This document shows positions 35,179 to 43,479 of a stretch of 64,000 bases of DNA, piece by piece. Where the stretch lies: the NCBI RefSeq assembly GCF_000719265.1, contig NZ_JOFL01000027.1, positions 1 through 64,000 of the forward strand, written 5' to 3'. Every line of letters starts with the position of its first letter. Position 1 is the first letter of the stretch. Below the pieces are notes generated by a model. It had not been told where the DNA came from. It ran no database searches and worked only from the letters and a program-made list of their open reading frames with translations. A program made the translations under genes and the position numbers. Origin of the DNA: Streptomyces roseoverticillatus (GTDB taxonomy: Bacteria > Actinomycetota > Actinomycetes > Streptomycetales > Streptomycetaceae).

Positions 35179-36105
35179 ATGTCTATCGTGGCCGTCATGG
35201 ATCTCCGCCTGCTGTCGTCCTTCCTGGCGGTGGTCGAGGAAGGGCACTTCGGACGGGCCGCCGCACGGCTCTTCCTCTCCCCGCCCGCCGTCACCCAGCA
35301 CGTCCGGCGGCTGGAGACCGACCTCGGCACCCGTCTGCTGCACCGCACCCCCGTGTCGCCCACGCCCGCCGGCGAACGGCTGGCCCGCCACGCCCGCACG
35401 CTGCTCGCCGCCGCCAACGCCGCGCTGGACGACGTGGCCGAGGCGGCGGACCGGGCGCCGTTCGCCGCCGACCGGCCGCTGCGCGTCGGCATCATGGGCC
35501 ACGGCTCGGCGGAGCTGACCCCGGCCTCGGTCAACGCCTACCGCAGGGCCCGCCCGCACATCGCCGTCGAACTGCGGCAGCTCGACTTCACCGAACACGT
35601 CTCGGCGCTCGTCGAGGACCGCGTCGACATCGCGTTCGTCCGCCCCGACCCGGCGGACGACCGCGTCACCGCTGACGTCCTCACGACCGAGCAGCGCATC
35701 GTGGTGGTCCCCGGGGCGTCCGCCCTCGCGGACGCCCGCGACACCGGCGCCCTGCTCGCCGACGTCACCGACCTGCCCTTCTTCCGCGTACCGGGCCACA
35801 CGCCGCGCCCCTTCACCGAGTACTTGTACTTCGGCTGCACGGACCGGCGCCGCAGCACGGACTTCGCCCTCACACCGCAGGAGGTGCTCACCGGGGTGGT
35901 CACCGGCCGTGCGGCCGGCTCCGGACTGAAGTCCTTCGCCCGCTACTACGCCTGGCCCGGCGCGGTCTTCGTCCCCGTCCTGGACGCTCCCCGCGAGAGC
36001 AGCTACCTGGCGGTCCGCGCCGCGGACCGCAACCCCGAGGTCCAGATCTTCCGCGCACTGACCCTGGCCCTGGCGAAGGAACTGGGCCCGCGGATCAGCG
36101 AGTGA
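35179..36105 (+). CDS. LysR-type transcriptional regulator
   Basis: 308 residues from the ATG at 35179 (GGTGG upstream); the ATG at 35197, giving MDLRLL, is an alternative. The N-terminal winged helix-turn-helix (about residues 7-65, FGRAAARLFLSPPAVTQHV) is followed by the substrate-binding domain. It lies head-to-head with the MFS gene across an 84-bp gap. The gene probably controls that transporter and itself from the shared promoter. The inducer is not evident. Confidence 0.88.
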   Translation: MSIVAVMDLRLLSSFLAVVEEGHFGRAAARLFLSPPAVTQHVRRLETDLGTRLLHRTPVSPTPAGERLARHARTLLAAANAALDDVAEAADRAPFAADRPLRVGIMGHGSAELTPASVNAYRRARPHIAVELRQLDFTEHVSALVEDRVDIAFVRPDPADDRVTADVLTTEQRIVVVPGASALADARDTGALLADVTDLPFFRVPGHTPRPFTEYLYFGCTDRRRSTDFALTPQEVLTGVVTGRAAGSGLKSFARYYAWPGAVFVPVLDAPRESSYLAVRAADRNPEVQIFRALTLALAKELGPRISE

Positions 36106-36196
36106 GCGCCGTATGCCTGCCGCCGGGCGCGCGGGCCTCACCGCCCGCGCGCGAACAGGCCGCGCCGCGGTGAGCGCGGCTCGGCAACGGTCCTGG

Positions 36197-36208
36197 ACCG
36201 ATATCGGT
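36197..36208. promoter_or_regulatory. 12-bp perfect palindrome upstream of lipoprotein gene
   Basis: ACCGATATCGGT is a perfect 12-bp palindrome 65 bp before the lipoprotein start. It could be an operator. No binding family can be assigned. Confidence 0.35.
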
Positions 36209-36241
36209 TTGGGCGGACAGCACACGTAGAGCTAGGTTTTG

Positions 36242-36264
36242 CCTCGTTAGTTCGATTAGCGAGG
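36242..36264 (+). promoter_or_regulatory. 5' UTR hairpin covering the ribosome binding site
   Basis: CCTCGTTAG can pair with TTAGCGAGG (nine pairs, two of them G-U) around a five-base TTCGA loop. The 3' arm contains GAGG, the ribosome binding site for the ATG at 36273. The fold would hide the site and could set translation. Confidence 0.5.
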
Positions 36265-36272
36265 AAAACTTC

Positions 36273-36974
36273 ATGCTCAAGCTCACGTCGGGCGCGGTGG
36301 CCGCCGTCGTCACCATCGGCATGCTCACCGGCTGCTCGTCCGCTGCCGGGAAGGGCAGCGACACCGCCGAGGAGACCCGGGCCCCCGCCTCGGCCAAGGC
36401 GGCGAACGAGAGCGAGAAGTCGAAGGACGAGGCCGGTACGGGCGGCACGGCCGGCAAGCCGGGCAAGAAGGCCGAGTGGAAGGACGGCGGCCGGATCGGC
36501 GGCGCCGGAGCCGTCTGCGAGTTCCCGGTGTCGTTCGAGGTGGCGAAGGCGTGGCAGCCCAAGGGGCTCGACGCGAAGGGCGCGGCGTTCCTCAGCAAGT
36601 GGCTGGGCCACCCGTCGTTCAAGGGCGCCTGCGAGATCGACGCGAAGCCCGCGGGCATGATCGGCTACATCCGCGTGTGGACGTCGGAGCGGACGGACAT
36701 GTCGCCGCTTCAGGCGCTGGAGACGTTCGTGGCCGAGGAGAAGAACGTCACCGGCAAGGAGTTCAGCGACACGAAGGCCGGTGACCTTCCCGCCGCGGAG
36801 GTCGTCTACAAGCAGAAGAGCCCTCTTCTGGACGAGCCGAAGCAGGAACAGGCCTTCGCCGTGACGACACCGAAGGGCGTGACCGTCGTCCACCTCGGCG
36901 GGTTCGACGACAGCGAGCAGAAGGAGATGCTCCCGGCCTACGAACTCGCCAAGAAGACCACGAAGCTCCCCTGA
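36273..36974 (+). CDS. lipoprotein of unknown function
   Basis: 233 residues. A short signal peptide ends in the lipobox LTGC (Cys21), so the protein is lipid-anchored outside the membrane. Residues 22-70 form a charged Lys/Glu/Ala linker. The globular part (about 75-230) has a Cys pair (CEF and CEID) and no recognised motif. The Lys-rich composition differs from neighbours. Translation may be limited by the leader hairpin at 36242-36264. Confidence 0.75.
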   Translation: MLKLTSGAVAAVVTIGMLTGCSSAAGKGSDTAEETRAPASAKAANESEKSKDEAGTGGTAGKPGKKAEWKDGGRIGGAGAVCEFPVSFEVAKAWQPKGLDAKGAAFLSKWLGHPSFKGACEIDAKPAGMIGYIRVWTSERTDMSPLQALETFVAEEKNVTGKEFSDTKAGDLPAAEVVYKQKSPLLDEPKQEQAFAVTTPKGVTVVHLGGFDDSEQKEMLPAYELAKKTTKLP

Positions 36975-36985
36975 CCGTCCGGTCC

Positions 36986-38119
36986 TCAGTGCGGGCCGCC
37001 GCCCATCGCCCCCAGCATGGCCTTCCCTCCCGTGCGGAGGAAGCGCACGAGCAGCGCGGCGGCCAGGCCGAGGAAGGCGAGGTTGAGCCAGGTCGTGTAG
37101 TTCCAGCTCACCCCCTCCTCGGGAATCACGGCGTGCCCGCGGCCGGGTACGAGCCCCAGGCCGCCGAAGACGAATTCGACGGCATACCCGGCGACGACCA
37201 CGGCCACGTAGAAGGTGACCAGCAGGAAGAGCGCCGTCCTCGCGCCGTAGTACTTCCGGTAGATGTTCAGGATCGGCAGGATCAGCAGGTCGGCGAAGAT
37301 GAAGGCGACCACGCCGCCGAAGCTGATGCCGCCCTTCCACAGGACGACGGCGAGCGGCACGTTCCCGATGGAGCACACGAACGAGGCGATCGCCACCAGC
37401 GGGCCGACGAGCGGGCCCCACCACTTCGCGAGCCCGGGGTCGTCGGTGAGGAAGAACGCCTGCCAGAACGACTCCGGGACCCAGGCCGCGATGGCGCCGG
37501 CGATCAGCAGGCCGGCCACGAGGTCGCGTAGGATCGCCGCCCACTCCATGACGAAGACGTGCGCCGTGGCCGTGTAGCCCTCGCCGGAGAACAGCCGCCG
37601 GGCGAACGTCCCCTCGCGCCGTACGGACATGTCCATACTCGCGTGCCCCTCCATGGAGCCGGCCACCCCGCGCGCGGCCTGCGCACGGGCCTCGTCCAGC
37701 AGCCGCGGCCGGAGGAACAGCCGGAAGAGCACCGCCAAGGCGATGATCATGAGGGGTCCGCCCGTGAACTCCGCGAGCGTGAACTGCCAGCCCATGAGCA
37801 GCGCCAGAATCACCCCGAGCTCGACCACCAGGTTGGTGGAGGCGATTTCGAAGGCCATCGCCGCGGTGAAGTCCGCCCCCTTCCGGAACAGGGCGCGGGC
37901 CAGCGCCACGGCCGCGTAGGAGCAGGACGAGGAGGCCGCGCCCAGGCCCGCGGCGCGCGCCAGCGTACGGGGCCGGGCGTCACCGAGCAGGGCGACGACG
38001 GTCGCCTTGCGCACCACCGCCTGGACCACCGCGGACAGGGCGAACCCCAGGATCAGCGCCCAGGTGATCTCCCAGGTCATGGACCCGGCGATGGACAGCG
38101 CGTGCACGATCGCCTGCAT
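36986..38119 (-). CDS. ArsP/DUF318-type permease
   Basis: 377 residues from an ATG with AAGGG upstream. Two repeats of about four membrane helices flank a soluble loop. Each repeat has a conserved Cys motif: SSSCSYAAVALAR in the first and VCSIGNVPLA in the second. This is the permease family that includes ArsP-type organoarsenical and metal efflux proteins. No ArsR-type regulator or metallochaperone is next to it, so the substrate is open. The frame runs on to 38212 without support. Confidence 0.8.
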   Translation of the reverse strand: MQAIVHALSIAGSMTWEITWALILGFALSAVVQAVVRKATVVALLGDARPRTLARAAGLGAASSSCSYAAVALARALFRKGADFTAAMAFEIASTNLVVELGVILALLMGWQFTLAEFTGGPLMIIALAVLFRLFLRPRLLDEARAQAARGVAGSMEGHASMDMSVRREGTFARRLFSGEGYTATAHVFVMEWAAILRDLVAGLLIAGAIAAWVPESFWQAFFLTDDPGLAKWWGPLVGPLVAIASFVCSIGNVPLAVVLWKGGISFGGVVAFIFADLLILPILNIYRKYYGARTALFLLVTFYVAVVVAGYAVEFVFGGLGLVPGRGHAVIPEEGVSWNYTTWLNLAFLGLAAALLVRFLRTGGKAMLGAMGGGPH

Positions 38120-38275
38120 CCGCCCGACCCTTCTTCCGGCACACGGCACGTCACCACGGGGCACATCGCCCCGCGCGTCCCCGTATACCTCTACCCCCCG
38201 CGCCCCGCGCACGGAATGAGGAACGCCCGGATCAGCCCCTGCGTAACACCGGCAGCCCCGCTCGACGCCGCCCGG

Positions 38276-38707
38276 CTAGGGCAGATCCGTACGACCCAGC
38301 CACGCCGGCTTCACCGGCACGCCGTCCGCGTCCCGTTCCTCGGCGGGCCCGGCGGGCGGCGGCTGCACGGAGTCCGCAGGCGCGGGCGGTTCCGCAGGCT
38401 CAGGCGCGGGCGGTTCCGCGGGCTCAGGCGCGGCCGCGCTGTCCTCCAGCAGTTCCGCGAGCGTGAACCGGGTGCTGTAGGACTGCTGCCAGGAGCCGTC
38501 GAGCACCAGCAGGAAGCCGTCACCGTGCCGGAAGAACCGGCGGCGCTTCGGGTTCCACGGATGCTGGGGCACAAAGTCCCGGGCGCGCCTTTCGAGCTCC
38601 GCCAGAGCCTCTTCGCGCTCGCCCTCCACATGCGCCAGCACGGACGTCTTCGTACGTTTGTGCTCGCCGCCCACGGTCGTTTCGACGATGAGTCCCCACG
38701 TGGCCAT
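38276..38707 (-). CDS. conserved hypothetical protein with Pro/Glu-rich tail
   Basis: 143 residues from an ATG preceded by GAGAGGGGGG. A compact N-terminal domain (about 1-85; ATWGLIVETT, FLLVLDGSWQQSYSTRF) is followed by a low-complexity tail with a repeated EPAEPPAP unit. No signal peptide or membrane segment is visible. I recognise it only as a Streptomyces-type hypothetical. It is divergent from the KAS gene. Confidence 0.6.
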   Translation of the reverse strand: MATWGLIVETTVGGEHKRTKTSVLAHVEGEREEALAELERRARDFVPQHPWNPKRRRFFRHGDGFLLVLDGSWQQSYSTRFTLAELLEDSAAAPEPAEPPAPEPAEPPAPADSVQPPPAGPAEERDADGVPVKPAWLGRTDLP

Positions 38708-38885
38708 GCGCCCCCCTCTCACGTCATTGTCTTGATCTTACAGATTCCCGCCTCCGTTTCGGTGGGCTGAATCAAGCAGGGTTACCGGTATCAAGCTGGC
38801 AGTGTCGTCTTTGTGCCGTACGGATCAGCTGCGCGAATCACCGCAGCGGCTTGTTGATTTCCTACTTGTGCATGGAGGGGCGAGG

Positions 38886-40106
38886 ATGAGCAGCAACACC
38901 GAGGTGCTCGTGACGGGCGTCGGCGGGATCACCCCGCTGGGCGCCGGCATGGCGCGGTCGTGGAAGGGGATGGTCGCCGGCGAGTCCGGCGTGACGCGGC
39001 TCGGCGAGGAGTGGCCGGCGGACCTGCCGGTACGGGTGGCCGGTTCGCTCCCCGTGGATCCGCTGTCGCTGCTGGAGCGCGTGGAGGCCCGCAAGTGGGA
39101 CCGGTGCGAGCAGCTCGCGATGATCGGCTCGCGTGAGGCGTGGCAGGACGCCGGGCAGCCGCGGGTGGAGCCCGAACGGCTCGCCGTCGTCATCGGCACG
39201 GGGACCGGCGGCATCCTCACCACCCTCGGCCAGGACGACGTCTACGAGCGGTCGGGGCCGCGCCGGCTCTCCCCGTACGCCGTGCCCATGCTGATGCCGA
39301 ACGGCCCGGCCGCCTGGGTCAGCATGGAGCTGGGTGCGCGGGGCGGCGCGAGGACGCCGGTGAGCGCGTGCGCTTCCGGGGCGGAGGCGATCGCCATGGG
39401 CCTCGACCTGATCCGGGCCGGGCGCGCCGACGTCGTGGTCGCGGGAGGTGTTGAGGCGTCCCTGCACCCGTTCTGCATCGCCGCGTTCGCGCAGATGAAG
39501 GCCCTCTCCACGGACGACGGCGACCCGGCGGCGGTCTCCCGCCCCTTCGACGCCGCCCGCAGCGGCTTCGTCATGGCCGAGGGGTCGGGCGTGGTGGTCC
39601 TGGAGCGCGCCGGGTTCGCCCGGGCCCGCTCGGCCCGCGCGTACGGGAAGCTGGCCGGTGCCGCGGTGTCCTCCAGCGCGCACCACATCACCGCTTCGGA
39701 CGCGGAGGGCCAGGTGCACGCCGTCCGGACGGCCCTGCGCGACGCGGGCCTCGGGCCGCGGGACATCGACAACGTCCACGCGCACGCCACGTCCACGGAG
39801 TCCGGGGACCTGGCCGAGGCGCAGGCGATCACGAGCGCGCTCGGCGGGCACGTGGCGGTCACGGCCACGAAGTCGATGACCGGTCACATGCTGGGCGCGT
39901 CCGGCGCGGTGGCCGCGATCGCCGCCCTCCTCACGCTCCGGGACGGCGTGCTGCCCGCGACCCGCAACTTCGAGAAGCCCGGCCCGGGAATCGACCTGGA
40001 CGTGGTCCACGGCGAGAGCCGCGCCGGCGACTGGTCGGCGGGGCTGGTGAACTCCTTCGGTTTCGGCGGGCACAACGTCAGCCTCGTGGTGACCCGCGAG
40101 GGCTAG
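38886..40106 (+). CDS. beta-ketoacyl-ACP synthase II (FabF-like)
   Basis: 406 residues from an ATG after GGAGGGGCGAGG. The thiolase fold carries the complete condensing triad: Cys162 in SACASGAEA, His in HAHATSTESGD and His in GHMLGASG. These enzymes join malonyl-ACP to an acyl-ACP. It is not beside an ACP, a chain-length factor or other fatty acid genes, so it may be an extra housekeeping or resistance copy. It is monocistronic. Confidence 0.9.
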   Translation: MSSNTEVLVTGVGGITPLGAGMARSWKGMVAGESGVTRLGEEWPADLPVRVAGSLPVDPLSLLERVEARKWDRCEQLAMIGSREAWQDAGQPRVEPERLAVVIGTGTGGILTTLGQDDVYERSGPRRLSPYAVPMLMPNGPAAWVSMELGARGGARTPVSACASGAEAIAMGLDLIRAGRADVVVAGGVEASLHPFCIAAFAQMKALSTDDGDPAAVSRPFDAARSGFVMAEGSGVVVLERAGFARARSARAYGKLAGAAVSSSAHHITASDAEGQVHAVRTALRDAGLGPRDIDNVHAHATSTESGDLAEAQAITSALGGHVAVTATKSMTGHMLGASGAVAAIAALLTLRDGVLPATRNFEKPGPGIDLDVVHGESRAGDWSAGLVNSFGFGGHNVSLVVTREG

Positions 40107-40164
40107 CCGGCTGCCGTCCACTCGTTCCGCTCGTCGCCGTCACAGTAACGGCACACGAACGATC

Positions 40165-42168
40165 TCAGCGCTTCGTCAGTCGCCTGCGCACCGCCTTCAG
40201 CAGTTCCACCCGGCCGACGCGCAGGGTCAGTGCGTCACGTCCCGGCAGGGGCTTCGCGTACCAGGGGAGGCCGAGTCGCCGCCAGCGGGCCGGTTTCAGA
40301 GACGGCTGGGGCGGTACGGGGACGGACCACTGTCCGGTGGTCGTGGTGAGGCGGAGGGTCAGTTCCCGTTCGCCGGGGGTCGTGCAAGGGATCCGTACGG
40401 TGAAAGCGCCGTCGGAAGGGGCGGGTTCGACCGGGGTGTGCTCTGTCCTGCCGTCCGGGCCCTCGGCGGCGATCGTCAACGCGCCCCGGGGCAGGCTCGC
40501 CAGGCTGCAGCGGCCCTTCACGACGAGGGTGGCGGGGGTGCCGGCCGACCACTGCGCGCCGGTGACGCGCAGGTGCGGCTGTACGCGGTGGCGGTTCTCG
40601 CCCACGTCCAGGGTGAGGTTGCCGTAGGGCTTGGTGGTGAAGAGGGCGATCGCCGTCCCCGCGTCGGTGACGAGCGTGGTCGTCGCGGTGGTCACGGAAT
40701 CCGCACGGCTGCTGCCGAGGCGGACTTCCTTCACGATGCCCTGGGCGCCGACGGCGAGCGAGAGGTCCCACAAGCCGGGCGTCAGGGAGGCGAGGCCGAC
40801 CGTCACGTCGTAGCCGGCCAGGTCGTACACGTAGAGGCCGCCGTCCTCGTCGGCGCCCAGGCCCGGCGTCGGGGTGTGGCGGACCGGGAGGCGGCGCTCC
40901 GTGGCCGTCCCGCGCTTGCGGAGGATGAGCTCGGTCGTGACGTCGCGCGTGGATACGCGGTGGATGCGGGCGTGGCCCGCGAGGCGCAGACCGGCGCCGT
41001 CGATGTCGGCGGAGTCGACGCGGTGGCGGGCACGCAGCTCGGTGGTGATGTCGTAGCGGTCGTCGGGGATGCCGAGTGCGGAGTCGCGGAAGTACGGGTA
41101 GAGGGCGTAGGCCCGGCCGTCCTGGACCTGTATCTCAGGGCCCGCGGCGGCGGTGGCGGCGAGGGTGGTGATCCCGTAGCTCGCGGCACCCCGGTCGAGC
41201 TCCCAGCGGACGAGAGTGAGGAGTTCGCCGAGGAGCCGGCGGCGGATGAGGTGGCACCGCAGGCGGACCACGGCGGGCAGGCGGGCGGCCAGGCCCTCGG
41301 TCCAGTGCAGGGCGACCAGGTCGGCCAGCTCGTACAGCAGCTTGCCCTGGACCTCGCGCCGCGGTTCGCGGCTCAGCTGGAGTACGGCGTCGCGTAGTTC
41401 GATCGCGTAGTGGCGGTGCATCAGCGTGTCGCGGCCGGGGCCGGCCGGGACGTGCGCGGCGACGAGCCCGGTCATCTTCCGGAAGAGGTCCACGCGCGTC
41501 CGCGCGCTGTGCTCCTGCGCGGTGATGTTGTTGCCGTCCTCGCGGGCGACCCAGTGGACGCAGTCGTGGTCGGCGACGACGGAGATCGCGGCGGCCTCGA
41601 GATAGGCGGTGGCGACGAACGGCTGGTCCTCGCCGATCGACAGGCCGGTGTCGAAGCGGAGCCGGAGCCGGTCGACCAGCTCGCGGCGGAACAGCTTCAT
41701 CGGGTTGAGCGTCCAGTAGACCCGGGAGGCGAACACGTCGGTCCTGGGCTGGTTCCGGCGGAACATCGACCCGGGCGCGCGGCGGCCGCCCTCCCCCACG
41801 ATCCGCCCGAGGACGACGTCGGAGCCGTTCTCGTCCGCCGCCGCGACCATGCGCTCCAGGGCCTCGGACCCCAGGTGGTCGTCCGCGTCGAGGAAGAAGA
41901 CGTAGCGCCCGGTCGCGCGGTCCAGCCCGAGGTTGCGCGGGCCCGCCGGACCGCCGGAGTTCGGCTGGTGGATCACGTGCATCCGCGGCGCCCGCTCCGC
42001 CAGGCGGTCCAGTTCGCCCGCCGTGCCGTCCGTGGAGCCGTCGTCGACCGCTATCAGCTCGATCCGGTCCGCCCCCAGGGACTGGCCGAGGACGGAGCCG
42101 ACGCTGCGGGTCACGTACGGCATGGCGTCGAACGCGGCGATGATGACCGTGACTTCGGGCGCAGGCAC
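40165..42168 (-). CDS. GT2-family glycosyltransferase with large C-terminal domain
   Basis: 667 residues from a GTG at 42168 with GCGGAG upstream. A TTG 25 codons earlier is possible, but that stretch has A/T-rich codons. Residues 5-120 form the GT-A domain: VTVIIAAFDAMPYV, VDDGSTDGT and the metal-binding FLDADDH. The rest resembles the C-terminal beta-rich domains of wall polymer glycosyltransferases. It should transfer a sugar from a nucleotide donor in the cytoplasm, perhaps for cell wall polymers. Confidence 0.82.
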   Translation of the reverse strand: MPAPEVTVIIAAFDAMPYVTRSVGSVLGQSLGADRIELIAVDDGSTDGTAGELDRLAERAPRMHVIHQPNSGGPAGPRNLGLDRATGRYVFFLDADDHLGSEALERMVAAADENGSDVVLGRIVGEGGRRAPGSMFRRNQPRTDVFASRVYWTLNPMKLFRRELVDRLRLRFDTGLSIGEDQPFVATAYLEAAAISVVADHDCVHWVAREDGNNITAQEHSARTRVDLFRKMTGLVAAHVPAGPGRDTLMHRHYAIELRDAVLQLSREPRREVQGKLLYELADLVALHWTEGLAARLPAVVRLRCHLIRRRLLGELLTLVRWELDRGAASYGITTLAATAAAGPEIQVQDGRAYALYPYFRDSALGIPDDRYDITTELRARHRVDSADIDGAGLRLAGHARIHRVSTRDVTTELILRKRGTATERRLPVRHTPTPGLGADEDGGLYVYDLAGYDVTVGLASLTPGLWDLSLAVGAQGIVKEVRLGSSRADSVTTATTTLVTDAGTAIALFTTKPYGNLTLDVGENRHRVQPHLRVTGAQWSAGTPATLVVKGRCSLASLPRGALTIAAEGPDGRTEHTPVEPAPSDGAFTVRIPCTTPGERELTLRLTTTTGQWSVPVPPQPSLKPARWRRLGLPWYAKPLPGRDALTLRVGRVELLKAVRRRLTKR

Positions 42169-42273
42169 AGCAACAGGCTCCGCCCGCGGGCCCCGCGGAC
42201 TCCACAGTTCCGCAGTTTCCGCAATTCGGATTGGGTTTTTCAAGGAAAAGGCGACACCGGGACCACCTCACAC

Positions 42274-42295
42274 GTAACTTAGGCTAACCTAAGTT
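42274..42295. promoter_or_regulatory. iron box (DmdR/IdeR-type operator)
   Basis: The 19 bases from 42274 match the TTAGGTTAGGCTAACCTAA consensus at 16 positions. The AACTTAGG and CCTAAGTT arms form a near palindrome (42276-42295). It lies 25 bp before the hydrolase start and could also influence the divergent glycosyltransferase. Its core CTTAGGCTAACCTAA is identical to the iron box at 458-476. Confidence 0.8.
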
Positions 42296-42319
42296 CCCCC
42301 TTCGCCGAGGACGGTCACG

Positions 42320-43285
42320 ATGCAGCGACTGCAGCACAGCCAGGGCATGCCCGGTACCGCACGGACCCGTGACGGCCGGGAGTTGCACTTCATGGAGCTC
42401 GCAGGCCCGGCCGGCGGCGCCCCCGCGACGGTGGTGTTCGAGGGCGGCCTGGCGTCGGTCCGCTCGTACTGGGCTCTCGTCCAGCAGGCCGTGGCGGGCT
42501 CGGCGCGGGCAGTGGTCTACGACCGCAGCGGCCTCGGCCGCAGCGCCCCCGACCCGTCGGGACAGCGCCGTCTCGCCCGGCTCGCCGACGACTTGGGCGA
42601 GCTGCTCGACCACCTCGGCCCGGGCCCGTACGTACTGGTCGGGCACAGCTGGGGCGGCCCCGTCGTACGGCTCGCCGCGGCGGCCCGGCCCGGGCGGATC
42701 GCCGGCCTGGTATTGGTCGACCCCACGGACGAGGCCTGCGACCTGCTCTTCGATCGTTCCATCCGCCGCCTGGAGAAGATCCGGTACGGGGCCGCCCTGC
42801 TGCTGGCGCGCCTGGGGCTGCTCGGCCTGCTCTTCCGCAAGGTGACCGCCGCCCTGCCGCCCGACGCCGCCGCCGACATGCGCGCGGAGGCGTTCACCGT
42901 CGCGACGATGCGCACGATGGGCGCCGAACAGGCCGGCATCGCGGCGGACCTGCGCGCCCTGCGCGACCACCCGCCGGCCCTCGGCGACATCCCCGTCACG
43001 GTCATCTCCGCGACCCTGCCCACCCCGGGCATGAGCGCGCAGGCCCGCGCGTCCGTGAACGCGGCGCACGCCCACCGGGCCGGTCAGTCGCCCCGCGGGC
43101 GGCACGTCCTCGCGCGGCACGCGGACCACATGGTGCCGACGGCGGAACCCGGCATCGTGGTGGCGGAAGTCGAGCGCCTGCTGGGAGCGGCGGCCGCTGT
43201 TCCGGAGGAGCCAGCCGTCCCGGAGGAGGCAGCCGTCCCGGAGAAAGCAGGGCAGCAGGATCAGAACGGGCAGGTCGCGTCATAG
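42320..43285 (+). CDS. alpha/beta hydrolase, probably iron-regulated
   Basis: 321 residues. An alpha/beta hydrolase core has the nucleophile elbow GHSWGG, an acid in LVLVDPTDE and a late His in RHADHMVP. The C-terminus carries a repeated VPEE-type unit and is probably unstructured. The iron box at 42274-42292 sits at the promoter, so expression should rise when iron is scarce. A siderophore-ester hydrolase is possible, but no siderophore genes lie nearby. Confidence 0.82.
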   Translation: MQRLQHSQGMPGTARTRDGRELHFMELAGPAGGAPATVVFEGGLASVRSYWALVQQAVAGSARAVVYDRSGLGRSAPDPSGQRRLARLADDLGELLDHLGPGPYVLVGHSWGGPVVRLAAAARPGRIAGLVLVDPTDEACDLLFDRSIRRLEKIRYGAALLLARLGLLGLLFRKVTAALPPDAAADMRAEAFTVATMRTMGAEQAGIAADLRALRDHPPALGDIPVTVISATLPTPGMSAQARASVNAAHAHRAGQSPRGRHVLARHADHMVPTAEPGIVVAEVERLLGAAAAVPEEPAVPEEAAVPEKAGQQDQNGQVAS

Positions 43286-43324
43286 CGGGATAGATTGGGC
43301 GGAGGTCCACGAGAGGAGACCCGC

Positions 43325-43402
43325 ATGTCCTCCAAGCGACGCCGCAAGAAGAAGGCCCGCGCCCGCAAGGCCGCCAACCACGGCAGGCGCCCCCAGTGCT
43401 GA
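43325..43402 (+). CDS. large-subunit ribosomal protein bL37 (25 aa)
   Basis: A 25-residue protein beginning MSSKRRRKKKARA and ending ANHGRRPQC, preceded by GAGAGGAG. The very basic composition and the ANHG-[KR]-RP ending match the tiny actinobacterial ribosomal protein bL37 found in mycobacterial 50S structures. It lies 39 bp downstream of the hydrolase on the same strand and has its own strong hairpin downstream. It is below usual gene-calling length. Confidence 0.8.
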   Translation: MSSKRRRKKKARARKAANHGRRPQC

Positions 43403-43406
43403 GCAC

Positions 43407-43441
43407 ACGGGCCTGAGCCCTCAGCGCTGAGGGCGGCCCGT
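43407..43441 (+). terminator. terminator hairpin after bL37
   Basis: An inner perfect 7-bp stem (CCCTCAG with CTGAGGG, 43418-43433) is extended by outer arms ACGGGCC and GGCCCGT. It starts four bases after the bL37 stop. Confidence 0.8.
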
Positions 43442-43447
43442 CAGCCG

Positions 43448-43479
43448 CTATGCACGTCGGTCGCTATGCACGTCGGTCG
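43448..43479. repeat. 16-bp tandem duplication at a gene end
   Basis: CTATGCACGTCGGTCG occurs twice in tandem, followed by CTATGC. The right copy encodes the C-terminus of the saccharopine-dehydrogenase-like protein, and the stop codon of that gene lies at the copy boundary (43464-43466). Confidence 0.85.
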
